From: Flavobacteriales bacterium
GTDB taxonomy: Bacteria > Bacteroidota > Bacteroidia > Flavobacteriales_D > Sanyastnellaceae
Direction of reading: 5' to 3'
Length of the DNA stretch: 7,365 bases
Assembly: GCA_028823435.1 (NCBI GenBank)
Contig: JAPKBK010000091.1
Coordinates: 1-7,365, forward strand
The position numbers were made by a program, and so were the translations under genes. Within the stretch, counting starts at the first letter, position 1. Every line of letters starts with the position of its first letter. Positions 7,028 to 7,365 of the stretch are shown one piece after another. The notes under the pieces are model-generated. The model worked only from the letters and a program-made list of their open reading frames with translations, had not been told where the DNA came from and ran no database searches.

Positions 7028-7365
7028 ATGGGATGTAGTAGCTGTAGTTCAGGGGCCGATGGTCTGCCGAAAGGTTGTAAAAACAACGGAAGTTGTGGAA
7101 CGTGTGGTACGGGCGGAAAAACCACATTTGATTGGCTTGAGGGCATTGCGCTCCCTGCCGGCACTTCAATATTTGATATCGTTGAAGTTCGATTTAAAAA
7201 CAACCGAAAAGGGTTTTTTAGACGTAAATCAAAAGACACGTATTACGTAGGAGATGTTGTTTCCCTTGACTTAAATCCCGGTATTGACGTAGGAGTTGTT
7301 TCTCTAACAGGAGAATTGGTTCGGACTCAGATGTCGATTAAAAAAGTGAGAGACGATCACGAAGT
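7028..7365 (+). CDS. ricT: PSP1-domain protein, RicT/YaaT family, with cysteine-rich N-terminus (3' end beyond the window)
   Basis: The frame is open from ATG 7028 to the window edge, giving 112 complete codons. A cysteine-rich leader (Cys3-Ser-Ser-Cys6, Cys17, Cys23-Gly-Thr-Cys26) is followed by Phe34-Asp-Trp-Leu and then the start of a PSP1 domain: Val52-Glu-Val-Arg-Phe-Lys-Asn, Val74-Gly-Asp-Val-Val and Gly85-Ile-Asp-Val-Gly-Val-Val-Ser-Leu-Thr-Gly-Glu-Leu-Val-Arg (to 99). In Bacillus subtilis the relative RicT (YaaT) works with RicA and RicF in a complex that binds 4Fe-4S clusters and affects RNase Y-dependent mRNA processing. The Bacillus protein lacks this leader, which resembles that of Bacteroidota homologues, and its role here is unknown. 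The start is firm, because an in-frame TGA at 7004-7006 closes the frame and no other start lies between. The neighbour holB matches the Bacillus holB-ricT pair. Family confidence is high; function in this phylum is inference. Confidence 0.88.
   Translation, partial: MGCSSCSSGADGLPKGCKNNGSCGTCGTGGKTTFDWLEGIALPAGTSIFDIVEVRFKNNRKGFFRRKSKDTYYVGDVVSLDLNPGIDVGVVSLTGELVRTQMSIKKVRDDHE

Noticed and set aside
6994..7038. Short open frame ATG 6994 to TAG 7038 (14 codons)
   Set aside because: It is out of frame with the PSP1 gene, overlaps its start, and has no recognisable content or ribosome binding site.
7059..7250. Forward open frame of 63 codons from ATG 7059, and reverse frames over 6955-7239
   Set aside because: They are shadows of the PSP1-domain gene, whose frame from 7028 gives a clear family match through to the window edge.

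Overview
The window reads as ordinary chromosomal DNA from a member of the Bacteroidota. Several family-level traits point there: a long LspA with a large insert between its catalytic aspartates, a long three-domain IspG, a RecO without zinc-finger cysteines, a TonB-dependent receptor with an N-terminal carboxypeptidase-regulatory-like domain, a DNA polymerase III delta' with a degenerate P-loop, and a PSP1-domain protein with a cysteine-rich N-terminus of the type seen in this phylum. The lack of recognisable Shine-Dalgarno sequences also fits. I cannot place it below phylum from sequence alone; a flavobacterial or related lineage is plausible.

All supported genes lie on the + strand and are tightly packed. 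Bases 1-18 may be the last codons of an upstream gene. Then come lspA (40-666, lipoprotein signal peptidase), ispG (659-2647, MEP-pathway 4Fe-4S enzyme, overlapping lspA by 8 bases), recO (2649-3386, recombinational repair, TTG start), a TonB-dependent outer-membrane receptor (3391-5817, 4 bases after recO), holB (5845-6972, clamp-loader delta') and the 5' part of a PSP1/RicT-family gene (7028 to the window edge). No gene-free stretch exceeds about 60 bases, and I saw no RNA gene, mobile element, CRISPR array or convincing intrinsic terminator.

The close spacing suggests one or two transcription units covering lipoprotein maturation, isoprenoid precursor synthesis, DNA repair, outer-membrane uptake and replication. 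These are mostly housekeeping functions that do not form one pathway. The receptor is the odd member. The holB-PSP1 pair recalls the holB-ricT pair of Bacillus subtilis and may be an old arrangement. The PSP1 gene is easily missed because it runs off the right edge.

I found no evidence for a new multi-gene system. The points most worth a second look are the cysteine-rich N-terminus of the PSP1 protein beside holB, the receptor set between recO and holB, and a perfect 10-bp inverted repeat inside the receptor gene.
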